In this document: one piece after another, positions 18,593-27,395 of the stretch
How the letters are laid out: every line of letters begins with the position of its first letter
Numbering within the stretch: the stretch's first letter is position 1
Source: Acidianus hospitalis
GTDB taxonomy: Archaea > Thermoproteota > Thermoprotei_A > Sulfolobales > Sulfolobaceae
Reading direction: 5' to 3'
Assembly (NCBI GenBank): GCA_046533895.1
Contig: JAWDOK010000002.1
Span: 62,001-126,000, forward strand
Length of the DNA stretch: 64,000 bases
Translations under genes and position numbers: made by a program
Notes under the pieces: generated by a model
The model's input: only the letters and a program-made list of their open reading frames with translations
The model's database searches: none
What the model was told of the DNA's origin: nothing

Positions 18593-19614
18593 AGATCTTC
18601 TATCGCTTTTGTATAAGTGGTTATTCCTATAAATATTTCTTCCAAAGTTATTTTTTCGTATGAAGTGTGTTCTAATTTTGAATCTCCAGGGCCATATGTA
18701 GCTATGTTTTTAGTAATTGCCGATAGAATGTTCATATCACTAGTTCCAGCTTTTCTAACAAATGCCGGTTTAATATTTTGAAGAAGCAATGCCTTATATA
18801 AGGATTTTACTATTTTATCGTTAGCACTAACCTTAACAGGAGGAACTTGCTCAGTTATTTTTATTTCACATGAAGCAAATTCTTCTTTCAATTTTAGCAG
18901 TATATCGTCTAATTTAAACCCGTAAGGATATCTTATATCAAAATGTAAGTAGACTGTCGAAGGAGTTACATTTACATATTCGCCGGCTTTTATTATTGTA
19001 GGCACTATTGAAGGCTTATCGTAAGTTGTAGGCAATTGAGAAACTTCTATGAGTTTCTTAGATACTTCTAGGATAGGATTGAAATTTGCAGAAGATGAGT
19101 GCTGAGATTCATAATTACAAATGACATCTACATGAGTAACTCCGCGATATTCTATAACTATTTTAGTTGTACTTGTTGGTTCGCCTATTATTATTCCTTT
19201 ATACCAGTTACCAGAATTCGCAAGTTCTCTTGCACCACTACTTTTATTTTCCTCATCTGAAAGTCCAGCGAATTGAACTTTATAGCCGTTTTCATTTAAT
19301 ATCCAAGTAGCAAGCAACATCGAAATTAAGGGACCTTTAGCGTCTACTACTCCTCTACCATATATTGTTCCTCCTTCTTCTTTAGGTTCTATAAAACCAG
19401 GGACAGTATCTACGTGAGAAGCTAATAATAAATCGCCTTTTCCTAAAAGGAAAGATTTTGTTTTAGTAATTTTCAAGTCTAAATTTAATTCTTTAGAAAC
19501 TTTCTCAAAAAAACTCGTAGCACGAGCTTCTTCTCCTGACGGAGTATATATACTTGCCAGTTCAAGAAGATATTGTTTTGCCTTCTGTAATAGCAACTCC
19601 TTGTCTAGTTGCAT
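18574..19614 (-). CDS. lysK: [LysW]-lysine/ornithine hydrolase
   Basis: LysK, 346 residues, an M20-type zinc amidase that releases lysine (and ornithine in Sulfolobus) from the C-terminal glutamate of carrier LysW. Metal-site motifs: LLASHVDTVPG (about residue 62), GRGVVDAKGPL (about 85), GLSDEENKSSGA with the catalytic Glu (about 118), IIGEPTSTT and the C-terminal YGPGDSKLEHT. It overlaps lysJ by 53 bases; the N terminus MQLDKELLLQKAK fits the family, so the overlap seems real. Confidence 0.95.
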   Translation of the reverse strand: MQLDKELLLQKAKQYLLELASIYTPSGEEARATSFFEKVSKELNLDLKITKTKSFLLGKGDLLLASHVDTVPGFIEPKEEGGTIYGRGVVDAKGPLISMLLATWILNENGYKVQFAGLSDEENKSSGARELANSGNWYKGIIIGEPTSTTKIVIEYRGVTHVDVICNYESQHSSSANFNPILEVSKKLIEVSQLPTTYDKPSIVPTIIKAGEYVNVTPSTVYLHFDIRYPYGFKLDDILLKLKEEFASCEIKITEQVPPVKVSANDKIVKSLYKALLLQNIKPAFVRKAGTSDMNILSAITKNIATYGPGDSKLEHTSYEKITLEEIFIGITTYTKAIEDLCYSDC

Positions 19615-20725
19615 TTACTGCCAACTCCATGTCCTCTTGAGTTATCATATAAGGTGAGAGGAACCTTATCGTTGATACTCCAGCCTTTAGGGATAAAACT
19701 CCGTGATCTTGTAGATATTTTATTGCTTTACCCGGATTAAGCCTTAAGTCGACTCCTATCATTAATCCAAGTCCTCTAACTTCTCTGACAGATTTAAAGT
19801 CAGCTAAAGCTTCATTAAGCATTTTCATAAATATTTCACCTTTAACTCTTGCCTGCTCTGGTACATTGTCAGCAAGCAATGCCTTTATTGCTCCAGTAAC
19901 TGCTGCTGCTGCGAAAGGATTACCGCCATAAGTTGTACCGTGATCTCCTTCACTAAGTTTTTCAGCTATCCAATCTGGCATAAAGACTACACTGACTGGA
20001 AATCCTCCACCTATTGCTTTCCCTGCCGTCATTATATCTGGCTTTATGCCAAAATGTTGATAAGCCCACACTTTTCCTGTCCTTCCAAAACCAGTTTGAA
20101 CTTCGTCAACAATTAGTAGGACTCCTTTCTCTTGTGTGGTTTCTCTTAAAGCTTTCATAAAATCCTCCTTTGCAGGTATAACTCCTCCTTCTCCTTGAAC
20201 GGGCTCTACTATAACTGCTGCAGTATTTTCGTCAATTTTTTTCAAATCTTCTATACTATTAAACTCAAGAAATTCCACTGGTTCTAATAAAGGTTCAAAT
20301 GGTTCTCTATATCTCTTATTCCATGTAACTGATAGTGAACCAGAAGTTCTACCATGGAACGAATTTTTAAAAGCTATTAATTTTCTTTTACCAGTTATTT
20401 TCCTTGCGGTTTTTAATGCCAATTCTACGGCTTCGCTACCGGAATTTAATAGGAATACGTTGTCTAGGTCGTCAGGCTTTATTTTTTCCATCTCATTTAG
20501 CATTTCTTCTCTTATAGGAGTATCAAAAGCTGTAGTAAGTGTTATTATTTCTGACATTTGCCTCTCTAAATATTCCAAAACTATCTTATTTCTATGTCCT
20601 AAAAATGCTACTCCGTGACCTGCATGTAAATCTAAATATCTTCTCCCTTTATCGTCCCATACATACTGATTTTCTCCTTTTACTATCCTTAAGCCTCTTG
20701 TAGCATAAAATTCTATAAGCTTCAT
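19562..20725 (-). CDS. lysJ: [LysW]-aminoadipate semialdehyde transaminase
   Basis: LysJ, 387 residues, a class III PLP aminotransferase (ArgD-like) that aminates LysW-bound aminoadipate semialdehyde, and glutamate semialdehyde in the arginine branch. Visible: LDLHAGHGVAFLGHR, LLNSGSEAVELALK, FKNSFHGRTSGSLS, VIVEPVQGEGG, IVDEVQTGFGRTG and the PLP lysine in MTAGKAIGGGFP. I start at ATG 20725, which forms an ATGA overlap with lysX and has GAGGAG upstream; a GTG at 20737 is the alternative. Confidence 0.96.
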   Translation of the reverse strand: MKLIEFYATRGLRIVKGENQYVWDDKGRRYLDLHAGHGVAFLGHRNKIVLEYLERQMSEIITLTTAFDTPIREEMLNEMEKIKPDDLDNVFLLNSGSEAVELALKTARKITGKRKLIAFKNSFHGRTSGSLSVTWNKRYREPFEPLLEPVEFLEFNSIEDLKKIDENTAAVIVEPVQGEGGVIPAKEDFMKALRETTQEKGVLLIVDEVQTGFGRTGKVWAYQHFGIKPDIMTAGKAIGGGFPVSVVFMPDWIAEKLSEGDHGTTYGGNPFAAAAVTGAIKALLADNVPEQARVKGEIFMKMLNEALADFKSVREVRGLGLMIGVDLRLNPGKAIKYLQDHGVLSLKAGVSTIRFLSPYMITQEDMELAVNATRQGVAITEGKTISS

Positions 20726-21582
20726 TTTCTTATCCACTCCTCTATTTTCCTGATTAAATATTCAGACAAGTTAAATTGGTTTACTCTTACCGTATTTTTA
20801 AACTCTGGTACTCCATTAACTTCGTCTACTAAGTAACCTCTTTCCTTATCTTCAAATATATCAATTCCTAAAAAGAAACCCCCTATTACTTCTTTTACTT
20901 TTAATGCTAAATCTTTTAATTCATCGTCAATTTTTAGAGGTTCTGCTATAGCTCCTAGTGCTGTATTTGTTCTCCAATTTTTAGTATTTACCCTATATAT
21001 TCCTACTGGAGCTTCATCTCCTATTACAAAGATTCTTATATCCCTGTCGGGCTTCCTTACAAACTCTTGAATATAATAAACATTCTTAAATCCTACTGAG
21101 GTATAATCTTGATACTCCAAAAAACTCCTTAATGTATCTTCGTCTACTGCTTTAGCAACCATTCTACCCCAGCTACCTTCAATAGGCTTTATTACTGCAG
21201 GATATCCTAGCTTGCTTGCTACCTCCAATGCCTTATCTTTAGAAAATGCTACGGCAGTTTTAGGAACCTTTATATTATGCCTAGATAGTATTGCTGTAGT
21301 TATTAACTTATTTTCACAATTGATTAATGTTCTACTATCATTTATTACGTTATAACCTAGAGTTTCAAATATTAAAGACGTTGATAAAGCTCTTTGGTGA
21401 GAAGTGTTTCTTTGTAAAACTACGTCTAGATTCTGAAATTGGTTATCCTCAGAAAATAGATGATAAAAATCCTTAGTATAGATTGGTATTACTTTATGAC
21501 CTAATTTTGTAGCCTCTTGGATTAGATTTCTCTCTTCCCATCTAAGTAAATCGTACGTAACTCCAACTATCACTCTCCCCAA
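20722..21582 (-). CDS. lysX: alpha-aminoadipate--LysW ligase
   Basis: LysX, 286 residues, an ATP-grasp (RimK-like) ligase that attaches the amino group of alpha-aminoadipate to the C-terminal glutamate of LysW. Motifs include YPAVIKPIEGSWGRMVAK (ATP-binding), YIQEFVRKPDRDIRIFVIGD, and the magnesium site GIDIFEDKERGYLVDEVNGVPEFKN. The lys cluster position favours LysX over its paralogue ArgX, which acts on glutamate. It overlaps lysW by 13 bases and lysJ by 4. Confidence 0.94.
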   Translation of the reverse strand: MGRVIVGVTYDLLRWEERNLIQEATKLGHKVIPIYTKDFYHLFSEDNQFQNLDVVLQRNTSHQRALSTSLIFETLGYNVINDSRTLINCENKLITTAILSRHNIKVPKTAVAFSKDKALEVASKLGYPAVIKPIEGSWGRMVAKAVDEDTLRSFLEYQDYTSVGFKNVYYIQEFVRKPDRDIRIFVIGDEAPVGIYRVNTKNWRTNTALGAIAEPLKIDDELKDLALKVKEVIGGFFLGIDIFEDKERGYLVDEVNGVPEFKNTVRVNQFNLSEYLIRKIEEWIRK

Positions 21583-21740
21583 TCCTCTCCTACTTGCTCT
21601 GCTAATCTTAGTGCCAGCTTACCATTTTCTTTGTATACCTCTAATTGAGCTCCACAGTCATGTTCAATTATTTCCCCTGGTAATGCGTCATCTTCTACGT
21701 TAACTTGGCCTCCACAAACTGGGCATTTAAGTGTTACCAT
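21570..21740 (-). CDS. lysW: amino-group carrier protein LysW
   Basis: LysW, 56 residues, the acidic carrier that shields the amino group of aminoadipate (and glutamate) during lysine and arginine synthesis. It has the zinc knuckle KCPVCGGQ and HDCGA (C-x2-C ... H-x-C), an acidic surface, and ends in EDWGE, whose terminal glutamate receives the substrate. I choose the ATG at 21740; an upstream TTG at 21764 would add eight hydrophobic residues absent from the family. The first gene of the WXJK transcript. Confidence 0.96.
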   Translation of the reverse strand: MVTLKCPVCGGQVNVEDDALPGEIIEHDCGAQLEVYKENGKLALRLAEQVGEDWGE

Positions 21741-21779
21741 ATTTGGTCGAAATAATAATAACAAGTTTAGTGTTCAAAA

Positions 21780-21787
21780 GTTTATAT
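21780..21787 (-). promoter_or_regulatory. TATA box of the lysWXJK promoter
   Basis: ATATAAAC on the minus strand, 44 bases before the lysW ATG, in the 66-base gap after lysM. It predicts a start site near 21758 and an 18-base leader without a clear Shine-Dalgarno. In Sulfolobus LysM is known to bind upstream of lysW and activate it when lysine is scarce; the exact site is not visible to me here. Confidence 0.5.
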
Positions 21788-21806
21788 GAAAATAATCGGT
21801 TTGAAG

Positions 21807-22232
21807 TTAGTACCATGTCCTGAGTATAATAGTACTTGTAGTACTTATAACGCCCTGAATACTTCTAATCTCATCTATTGTTTTGTTTATCTCTGCTATA
21901 TTAATTCCTCGAACTATGGTTATTATATCATAATCTCCAGTAGTTTCGTAAACGGTCTCTACGCCAGAAATCTTAATTATCTTCTTTGAAATTTCTGGCG
22001 TAGGAATTTGAGGAGTTGATTTAACCATAACTATTGCTTTTATTTCGTTTTCTAGTTCATATTCTATAGTAAATCTCTTTATTATTCCTAATCTAATTAA
22101 TTTCTCTATTCTTTTTCTAACAGCTGCTTCGCTTATCTTTAAATCTTTTGCAATTAAAGTATATGGAGTCCTAGCATTCTTTTTTAATGTTTCAAGGATT
22201 TTCAAATCATTATTATCAATTTTACTGCTCAT
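21807..22232 (-). CDS. lysM: Lrp/AsnC-type lysine biosynthesis regulator LysM
   Basis: LysM, 141 residues. N-terminal helix-turn-helix (NDLKILETLKKNARTPYTLI, AKDLKISEAAVRKRIEKL, GIIKRFTIEYE) and C-terminal RAM ligand/oligomerisation domain (VETVYETTGDYDIITIVRG). In S. solfataricus LysM binds the lysW promoter, with lysine lowering affinity. Its place between lysZ and lysW matches that genome. It overlaps lysZ by 4 bases. Confidence 0.94.
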   Translation of the reverse strand: MSSKIDNNDLKILETLKKNARTPYTLIAKDLKISEAAVRKRIEKLIRLGIIKRFTIEYELENEIKAIVMVKSTPQIPTPEISKKIIKISGVETVYETTGDYDIITIVRGINIAEINKTIDEIRSIQGVISTTSTIILRTWY

Positions 22233-23017
22233 TCTATCACCGTACCTTCTCCATTAAGAGCTTTATTAATAGCATCTTTCTCTAATCCAGAGGATATTAT
22301 AACTTTTTTAACGCCGTTCTTGACTGCCTCTGAGGACATTAATATTTTTCTATTCATTCCAGCTCCAACTTTTTTAGCGAATTCTTCTGCCTCATCTTTC
22401 GAAATCTTTTTAACTATCTCACCGTTTTGAAGAACTCCTTTTACGTCAGTTAGAATGACTAATGTATCAGCCTTTATGGCAGAAGCTACACTAAAAGCCA
22501 TCTGATCTCCATCTACATTAAGCATTGTGCCTTCAGAAATATCTATAGCAATAGGAGATAATATAATATAATCAAACACATTAGAAATGGAATTTAATAA
22601 ATTTGCATTCACCTCATAGATTTTACCAGTATAACCTCCATCTATTATTCTCTTCTTTCCTCTCTCATCAATTATCATTATTCTCTTTTTCCTATTCGCT
22701 TTTACTATTGCTGCGTCTGCACCGCTTATTCCTATAGCTAACTTTCCTCTAGTATTTAACGCTGTTACAATGTTTTTATTTATTAATGCCATAGCCATTA
22801 CATACACATCTAATTCTTCCCTAGTTGTATATCTACTCCTTATACCTTCTGGCGATGTAACAAATATTGGTTCAATTCCCATCCTTTTAGAATACTCAGT
22901 TACTATGTCTCCTCCGCCGTGCACAAATATTAATTTGCCATTATATGATATAATACTATCAATTAAATTTTGTAAAGAATTTTTTATAACTCTTCCTCCA
23001 GCTTTTACTACTATCAT
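22229..23017 (-). CDS. lysZ: [LysW]-aminoadipate kinase
   Basis: LysZ, 262 residues, an ArgB-like amino acid kinase that phosphorylates the gamma/delta-carboxyl of LysW-bound aminoadipate or glutamate. Motifs: VVKAGGRVI (residue 3), KLIFVHGGGDIVTEYSKR (about 29), AIGISGADA (about 96), LNVDGDQMAFSVASAI (about 166) and LVILTDVKGVL (about 185). It begins 1 base after the lysY stop and overlaps lysM by 4. Confidence 0.96.
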   Translation of the reverse strand: MIVVKAGGRVIKNSLQNLIDSIISYNGKLIFVHGGGDIVTEYSKRMGIEPIFVTSPEGIRSRYTTREELDVYVMAMALINKNIVTALNTRGKLAIGISGADAAIVKANRKKRIMIIDERGKKRIIDGGYTGKIYEVNANLLNSISNVFDYIILSPIAIDISEGTMLNVDGDQMAFSVASAIKADTLVILTDVKGVLQNGEIVKKISKDEAEEFAKKVGAGMNRKILMSSEAVKNGVKKVIISSGLEKDAINKALNGEGTVIE

Positions 23018-23018
23018 C

Positions 23019-24068
23019 TTAGGCAGGCCTCAATGGTGGTGTTCTTAAACCTTCGTCTTCATTAAAGCCTCTTGATATATTGAAGTTTTGAACTGCTTGA
23101 CCAGCTGCACCTTTAACTAAATTATCTATTGCTGCAAACATAGTAAGTCTCATAATTCTCTTCTCTTGTGCAAACCCTATGTCAGCAAAATTACTGCCTA
23201 TTACGTATTTAGGATCCGGATATGGATGAAATCCTCCCCTAATAATTCTTATAAATTTCCTGCCATGATAAAACTCAGCAATCTTTTTCCATATTTCAAT
23301 ATCATCATAATTATCATTAAGCCATGCATGAGCTGAAGCTAGAGCACCTCTTATGCTGCTTACAGCGTGAGGAACTATGCTAACTTTTACTGGTTTCTTT
23401 GCTAATAGACTTAATTCTTGTTCAGCTTCCGCAGCGTGCCTATGACCTTCTGGTTCATATGGTCTAATTGCATTCTCTCTTTCTGGATGATGACTGCCTT
23501 CTTTAGGTTTCATTCCTCCTTCACTGCTAGAAACTTTTACATCGCTAATAAACCTCAAATCAGTTGAAATTCCGTTACCAACTACTGGTGCTAATGCCAA
23601 AATAGTTGCTGTAGCATTGCATCCAGGAGAAGCAATAAGCTTAGCTCCCTTTAACTCTTCATAGTGAAGTTCTGGTAAACCATAAACAGATTTTTTAAGT
23701 AAATCAGGATATGGGTGCTCTATTCCATACCATTTTTTGTATTCTTCTGGATCTTTTAATCTAAAATCTGCACTTAAATCTATTACTTGTAAACCCATTT
23801 CAAGTAATTTAGGCACATAGTTTAACGACACTCTGTGAGGAAGTGCTAAAAATACTGTATCTGCTTTATCCCCAATTTTATCTAAAGATAATTGAGAAAA
23901 ATTCATATTGAGTATTCCCTTTAAATTAGGATGAACTAAAGAAATTGGCTTTCCTGCATATTCTCTAGAAGTAACTAAGGTTATTTCTACTTTACTATGC
24001 ATTGATAATATTCTTAGTAATTCGCCACCGGTATAACCCGAACCGCCTATTACTGCAACTTTTACCAT
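23019..24068 (-). CDS. lysY: [LysW]-L-2-aminoadipate/glutamate phosphate reductase
   Basis: LysY, 349 residues, an ArgC-like NADPH-dependent reductase making LysW-aminoadipate semialdehyde. It shows the Rossmann motif VIGGSGYTGGELLRIL (residue 6), SPGCNATATILAL with the catalytic cysteine (about 147), EGGMKPKEGSHHPE and the VSIVPHAVSSIRGALAS block. It is the first gene of lysYZM, and its ATG lies 27 bases from a TATA centre, so it is likely leaderless. Confidence 0.96.
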   Translation of the reverse strand: MVKVAVIGGSGYTGGELLRILSMHSKVEITLVTSREYAGKPISLVHPNLKGILNMNFSQLSLDKIGDKADTVFLALPHRVSLNYVPKLLEMGLQVIDLSADFRLKDPEEYKKWYGIEHPYPDLLKKSVYGLPELHYEELKGAKLIASPGCNATATILALAPVVGNGISTDLRFISDVKVSSSEGGMKPKEGSHHPERENAIRPYEPEGHRHAAEAEQELSLLAKKPVKVSIVPHAVSSIRGALASAHAWLNDNYDDIEIWKKIAEFYHGRKFIRIIRGGFHPYPDPKYVIGSNFADIGFAQEKRIMRLTMFAAIDNLVKGAAGQAVQNFNISRGFNEDEGLRTPPLRPA

Positions 24069-24090
24069 TATTGTAGAAAAGGAGAATCCA

Positions 24091-24099
24091 CTTATAAAT
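24091..24099. promoter_or_regulatory. shared, near-symmetric TATA box (lysY and 24121 gene)
   Basis: CTTATAAAT reads ATTTATAAG on the other strand. Its centre (about 24095) is 27 bases from the lysY ATG on the minus strand and 26 bases from the ATG at 24121 on the plus strand. Both distances fit leaderless transcripts, so one element may drive both genes. Lysine control could then extend to the cedB-side gene; that is inference. Confidence 0.55.
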
Positions 24100-24120
24100 A
24101 ATGTTGATATATTTTAATCA

Positions 24121-24540
24121 ATGGAGTCTAACACAGACGAGCTGAGAAAGTTCCTTGAAAATAAGATATCTAATTTAAAAAAAGAGCTAGAATACTATGA
24201 GTATTTATTAAGTTTATTAGAATCTGGATTTTCTCCAGTTAAAGGAAGTAAGGGGAGTATAGATTACATAAAAAGTAGAAAAGGTGAAATAATAGCAGAA
24301 GTATACTACACCCCTCCTTTAATGAAAATAATAGTTAGAAGGAAATTAACTTTAAGTAAAGCTTACATTAACGCGTTAAGTAAAATACTTGAAGATAGCA
24401 AAAATAATGATAAAATAGATTATAATATTGTTTTCGATAAGGATGACCTAAAGGAAATAAGTATAAATAACGTTAATGATGACTTATGTTATAATAAGAT
24501 AAAGATAGCACTACAGACAATTTTAGAAAGAGCTAGCTAG
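24121..24540 (+). CDS. conserved hypothetical coiled-coil protein, 139 aa
   Basis: A 139-residue charged protein. Residues 5-35 form a likely coiled coil (ELRKFLENKISNLKKELEYY); the rest is alpha/beta with KGEIIAEVYYTPPLMKIIVR in the middle. No known domain is recognised. It is divergent from lysY with a shared TATA element and convergent with cedB, overlapping it by 8 bases. Its constant place next to cedB would make it a candidate accessory factor, but I cannot check conservation. Confidence 0.65.
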   Translation: MESNTDELRKFLENKISNLKKELEYYEYLLSLLESGFSPVKGSKGSIDYIKSRKGEIIAEVYYTPPLMKIIVRRKLTLSKAYINALSKILEDSKNNDKIDYNIVFDKDDLKEISINNVNDDLCYNKIKIALQTILERAS

Positions 24541-26323
24541 TTATAACATCGGTTTTTATTAATAACGGTCTAGGATCTCCTAAGAATCTCACTAGAGCTT
24601 CTCCTCTACCTAAAAACGTTAAATTATTATAGATTTCCTCGTCATTAATGTTAACAAATCTCCTTACAACATTATTCCAAAATTCTTTATCTCCATTGTT
24701 CATAAAAATCAAGAGTCCAATATTATCAAGATAAACAGAGGACATTTCTCCTAAGTCTTCTATGTTTTGAGTAGCCATAAGTAATGCAATTCCATGTCCT
24801 CTACCTCTCTTTACTAAATCTGCAACTAAAGGATAGTCAACTTTTTCATTCTTAAGTACAGTCCATGCTTCGTCCAACACTAAAACTATTTTAGTTCCAT
24901 TATCGACTGAAGCTGAAAATTTATTATAAATATCAGTTATAACTGTATACATGATTATTTTTCTCAAAGTTTCACTTTTAATCATCGTAACATCTATTAC
25001 ATTTAGTCCAGGGATTATATAATCTACTATATTACCTCCGTGATCTAAGCTTTTTATAATTTTGATTATTTTTGAAATGTAAAGATAAGTTATCTCATCT
25101 AGCATGGACTTTGCTTTCTCGTCTATTACATCCCAGTTTAAGTAGGAAATTTTGCCAGAATAATAATCTTCTAGAGTATCATATATCAATTTAAATATTA
25201 TAGAACTATGAATCTTATCTAAATCAAAAGAATTTGTTAATATTTTTTCTATTTGCATTGCTCTAACTTGTATTGGTATATTATTGGCTTTAAGTAATGA
25301 AATTCCATGATATAATGGATTTAATATTTTCGCTTCTAGACCTCGCTTTATTATTCTTTGCTTTATATCGCCTTTTGTATCAAAAAATACTATAGGAATT
25401 GAATAATTCAGTGATAGCTGTAAAGAAGTATTAATCAGAAATTCAGTTTTTCCTGCACCAGTAGGCCCAATAATTAGTATGTGCGGATTCTCACTAGTAT
25501 CTATGTTCCAGAAAACTGGAATTCCGTGATTTATATCCTTGCCTAAAAGAATGCCATCATTTCTAAGTTGAAACTTAGGAAGCTTATCTACAGAAAATGG
25601 AGTTAAGAAAGGCACTTGGCTAGGAATAGAAATTTTATTACACTTACATTCACTTAAAAAAATAAGACTTGATATTTCGTCTTTCTTAGCTAGCCTGGAT
25701 CTTATATTTAATCCCTCCAATCCTTTACTTATAACTTCTGCTAATTGTATAGCCCTCCCTTTATTTTTGGAATGTATTAAAAGATATATTTCATACTTAA
25801 ATGGATATTCGCCTTCTGATATTCTATCTAAAAGAAAATTAATTATCTCTAGTTCCCTTTTTGCCTTACTATTAGATGGATCAGAATCTATTATAATTCT
25901 TAAATTTTGAGCCTTATGCAATAAAACTTCTTTATATTTTATACTGTCTACATATTTCTTCCTAAAGAATATATCTACTTGCTCTCCTACTTGTAAGATT
26001 TTATAGAATGAAGCTATAGAATTTCTTAAGCTGTTTTCACTTAAATCTTTATAATCTACGGGTATATCATAAATTAACAGTACTCCTATATATTCATTGC
26101 CTTTTTGTATATATCCGTCCTCTATCTTAATACTAGATAAATTTATTGAATCGTTAAAAAATGGAATCTTTTGAATTAACGGCCCAATATCGATTTTTCC
26201 ATGTTTAAATGCGACAAGACTTACAATAACTAATAGTAACAATAGTAATGGATTTCTATAAACTATTGTAAGAACTATAATTAATATCGAGATAAAAACG
26301 AAAGATAACTTATCCTCATTCAT
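24533..26323 (-). CDS. cedB: Ced DNA-import ATPase CedB (HerA/VirB4-like)
   Basis: A 596-residue membrane-anchored ATPase. Two hydrophobic helices at residues 7-40 are followed by a soluble domain and a HerA/VirB4-type motor: Walker A GPTGAGKT (286-293), FFDTKGD (about 313), Walker B VLVLDEAW (about 480), and LLMATQNIEDLG (sensor, about 515). The lys cluster neighbourhood matches that of cedB in S. acidocaldarius and S. solfataricus as I remember it. CedB powers uptake of DNA from neighbouring cells through CedA after UV damage. A generic HerA-like ATPase is the alternative. Confidence 0.85.
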   Translation of the reverse strand: MNEDKLSFVFISILIIVLTIVYRNPLLLLLLVIVSLVAFKHGKIDIGPLIQKIPFFNDSINLSSIKIEDGYIQKGNEYIGVLLIYDIPVDYKDLSENSLRNSIASFYKILQVGEQVDIFFRKKYVDSIKYKEVLLHKAQNLRIIIDSDPSNSKAKRELEIINFLLDRISEGEYPFKYEIYLLIHSKNKGRAIQLAEVISKGLEGLNIRSRLAKKDEISSLIFLSECKCNKISIPSQVPFLTPFSVDKLPKFQLRNDGILLGKDINHGIPVFWNIDTSENPHILIIGPTGAGKTEFLINTSLQLSLNYSIPIVFFDTKGDIKQRIIKRGLEAKILNPLYHGISLLKANNIPIQVRAMQIEKILTNSFDLDKIHSSIIFKLIYDTLEDYYSGKISYLNWDVIDEKAKSMLDEITYLYISKIIKIIKSLDHGGNIVDYIIPGLNVIDVTMIKSETLRKIIMYTVITDIYNKFSASVDNGTKIVLVLDEAWTVLKNEKVDYPLVADLVKRGRGHGIALLMATQNIEDLGEMSSVYLDNIGLLIFMNNGDKEFWNNVVRRFVNINDEEIYNNLTFLGRGEALVRFLGDPRPLLIKTDVITS

Positions 26324-26370
26324 CTAAATAATTATTGAGAAATAATATTAGGGAGAGAAAACCGAAACTT

Positions 26371-26958
26371 CTAAAGTTCGATATTAGCATGAATCTGCCT
26401 TAGGTCTTCTTCAGTCTTCTTCAGCCTTAGCATTAACTCCGCCACAACTCCGTCTAAAAACATTTGAGTAGTATCTTCAAATAACGTGCCTAAAGGAGCT
26501 AGAGGTTCAGTTATTCCCAAAATCTGTCTTGCAAAGTAATCTTCAAATTGCGAGTATTTAGTTCTGCCGGGAACTTCAACTACAACATCTGCAATTTTAC
26601 CAATTGGACTATCTGCATAACTTGTTACTGCTATTAAAGTCGCCTTTGCTTCTTTAGCAGCCTCTGCTGCGGTTAAAATTAATCTAGTTCTTCCAGAACC
26701 TGAAATCGCAATTGCCAAATCATTCTTACCAATAGCTGGAACTATAGTCTCTCCTAATACATACGCATTGTAACCTAAATGTAAAAGTCTCATCGCAAAT
26801 GCTCTTCCAACTAAACCACTCCTACCAGCTCCCATAACTAATACTTTCCCATTTCTATTATTTTTATAAAAATTTTCTAAGGTATCTACCATTTTTTCCA
26901 CTTGGTCAGGTTTAATAAGCTGTGCAGCTCTAATTACAAACTCGGCTAAATCGTACAT
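26371..26958 (-). CDS. hxlB: 6-phospho-3-hexuloisomerase (SIS domain)
   Basis: HPI, 195 residues, interconverts 3-hexulose 6-phosphate and fructose 6-phosphate; in archaea the reverse ribulose monophosphate route supplies pentoses. The SIS domain shows VLVMGAGRSGLVGRAFAMRL, DLAIAISGSGRTRL, TLIAVTSYADSPIGKIAD and the C-terminal PLGTLFEDTTQMFLDGVVAELM. I start at ATG 26958, which fits the family; a TTG at 27009 (serine-rich extra 17 residues) lies about 9 bases after the start site predicted from the TATA at 27041-27048, so it remains possible. The partner hexulose-phosphate synthase is not in the window. Confidence 0.9.
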   Translation of the reverse strand: MYDLAEFVIRAAQLIKPDQVEKMVDTLENFYKNNRNGKVLVMGAGRSGLVGRAFAMRLLHLGYNAYVLGETIVPAIGKNDLAIAISGSGRTRLILTAAEAAKEAKATLIAVTSYADSPIGKIADVVVEVPGRTKYSQFEDYFARQILGITEPLAPLGTLFEDTTQMFLDGVVAELMLRLKKTEEDLRQIHANIEL

Positions 26959-27110
26959 TGTCTTTAAGCTTAGAGGTAGATTAAGAAGTGAGGAGGAAGA
27001 GGATGACAACCGATTCGCCGTGAAACTATAGGATGAATAGTTTATAAAGTTTGTTATTTATGTGAATAGTATTTTAAGTTATAATTACAAAATGATAATA
27101 ATGATTTTTA

Positions 27111-27395
27111 ATGAGTACTAGATGGCTCCCTAAGTGGAAGGTAGTTAAAATTAATGTAAAAGGAAAAGAAGTAGAAGTGTGCTACGACGATGACTTAAAA
27201 ATTTATGCTTGTCCATTTTGCAATCCCATCTGCAAAAAAGGAGGAATTCCGGACTACAGCACATATTTTTACCATGTAGAGGACTTAGTTTCTCATATAA
27301 TAGCACATAAAAACGCATTATGGTTAAAGAAGAGACCACAAGAAATAAGAGAAGAAGAGGAAGAAGGAGAAGAGGAAGATAATGAGGAAGATTAG
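27111..27395 (+). CDS. zinc-finger-like crenarchaeal protein with acidic tail
   Basis: A 94-residue protein. An N-terminal beta region (WKVVKINVKGKEVEVCYDD) precedes a Cys/His cluster: CPFC, then PIC, then HVEDLVSHIIAH, consistent with a C2H2-like zinc site (about residues 36-68). The last 20 residues are almost all glutamate and aspartate. A TATA-like GTTATAATTA near 27079 gives a leaderless start. It overlaps the next gene by 14 bases. Nucleic-acid binding is possible; function is unknown. Confidence 0.72.
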   Translation: MSTRWLPKWKVVKINVKGKEVEVCYDDDLKIYACPFCNPICKKGGIPDYSTYFYHVEDLVSHIIAHKNALWLKKRPQEIREEEEEGEEEDNEED

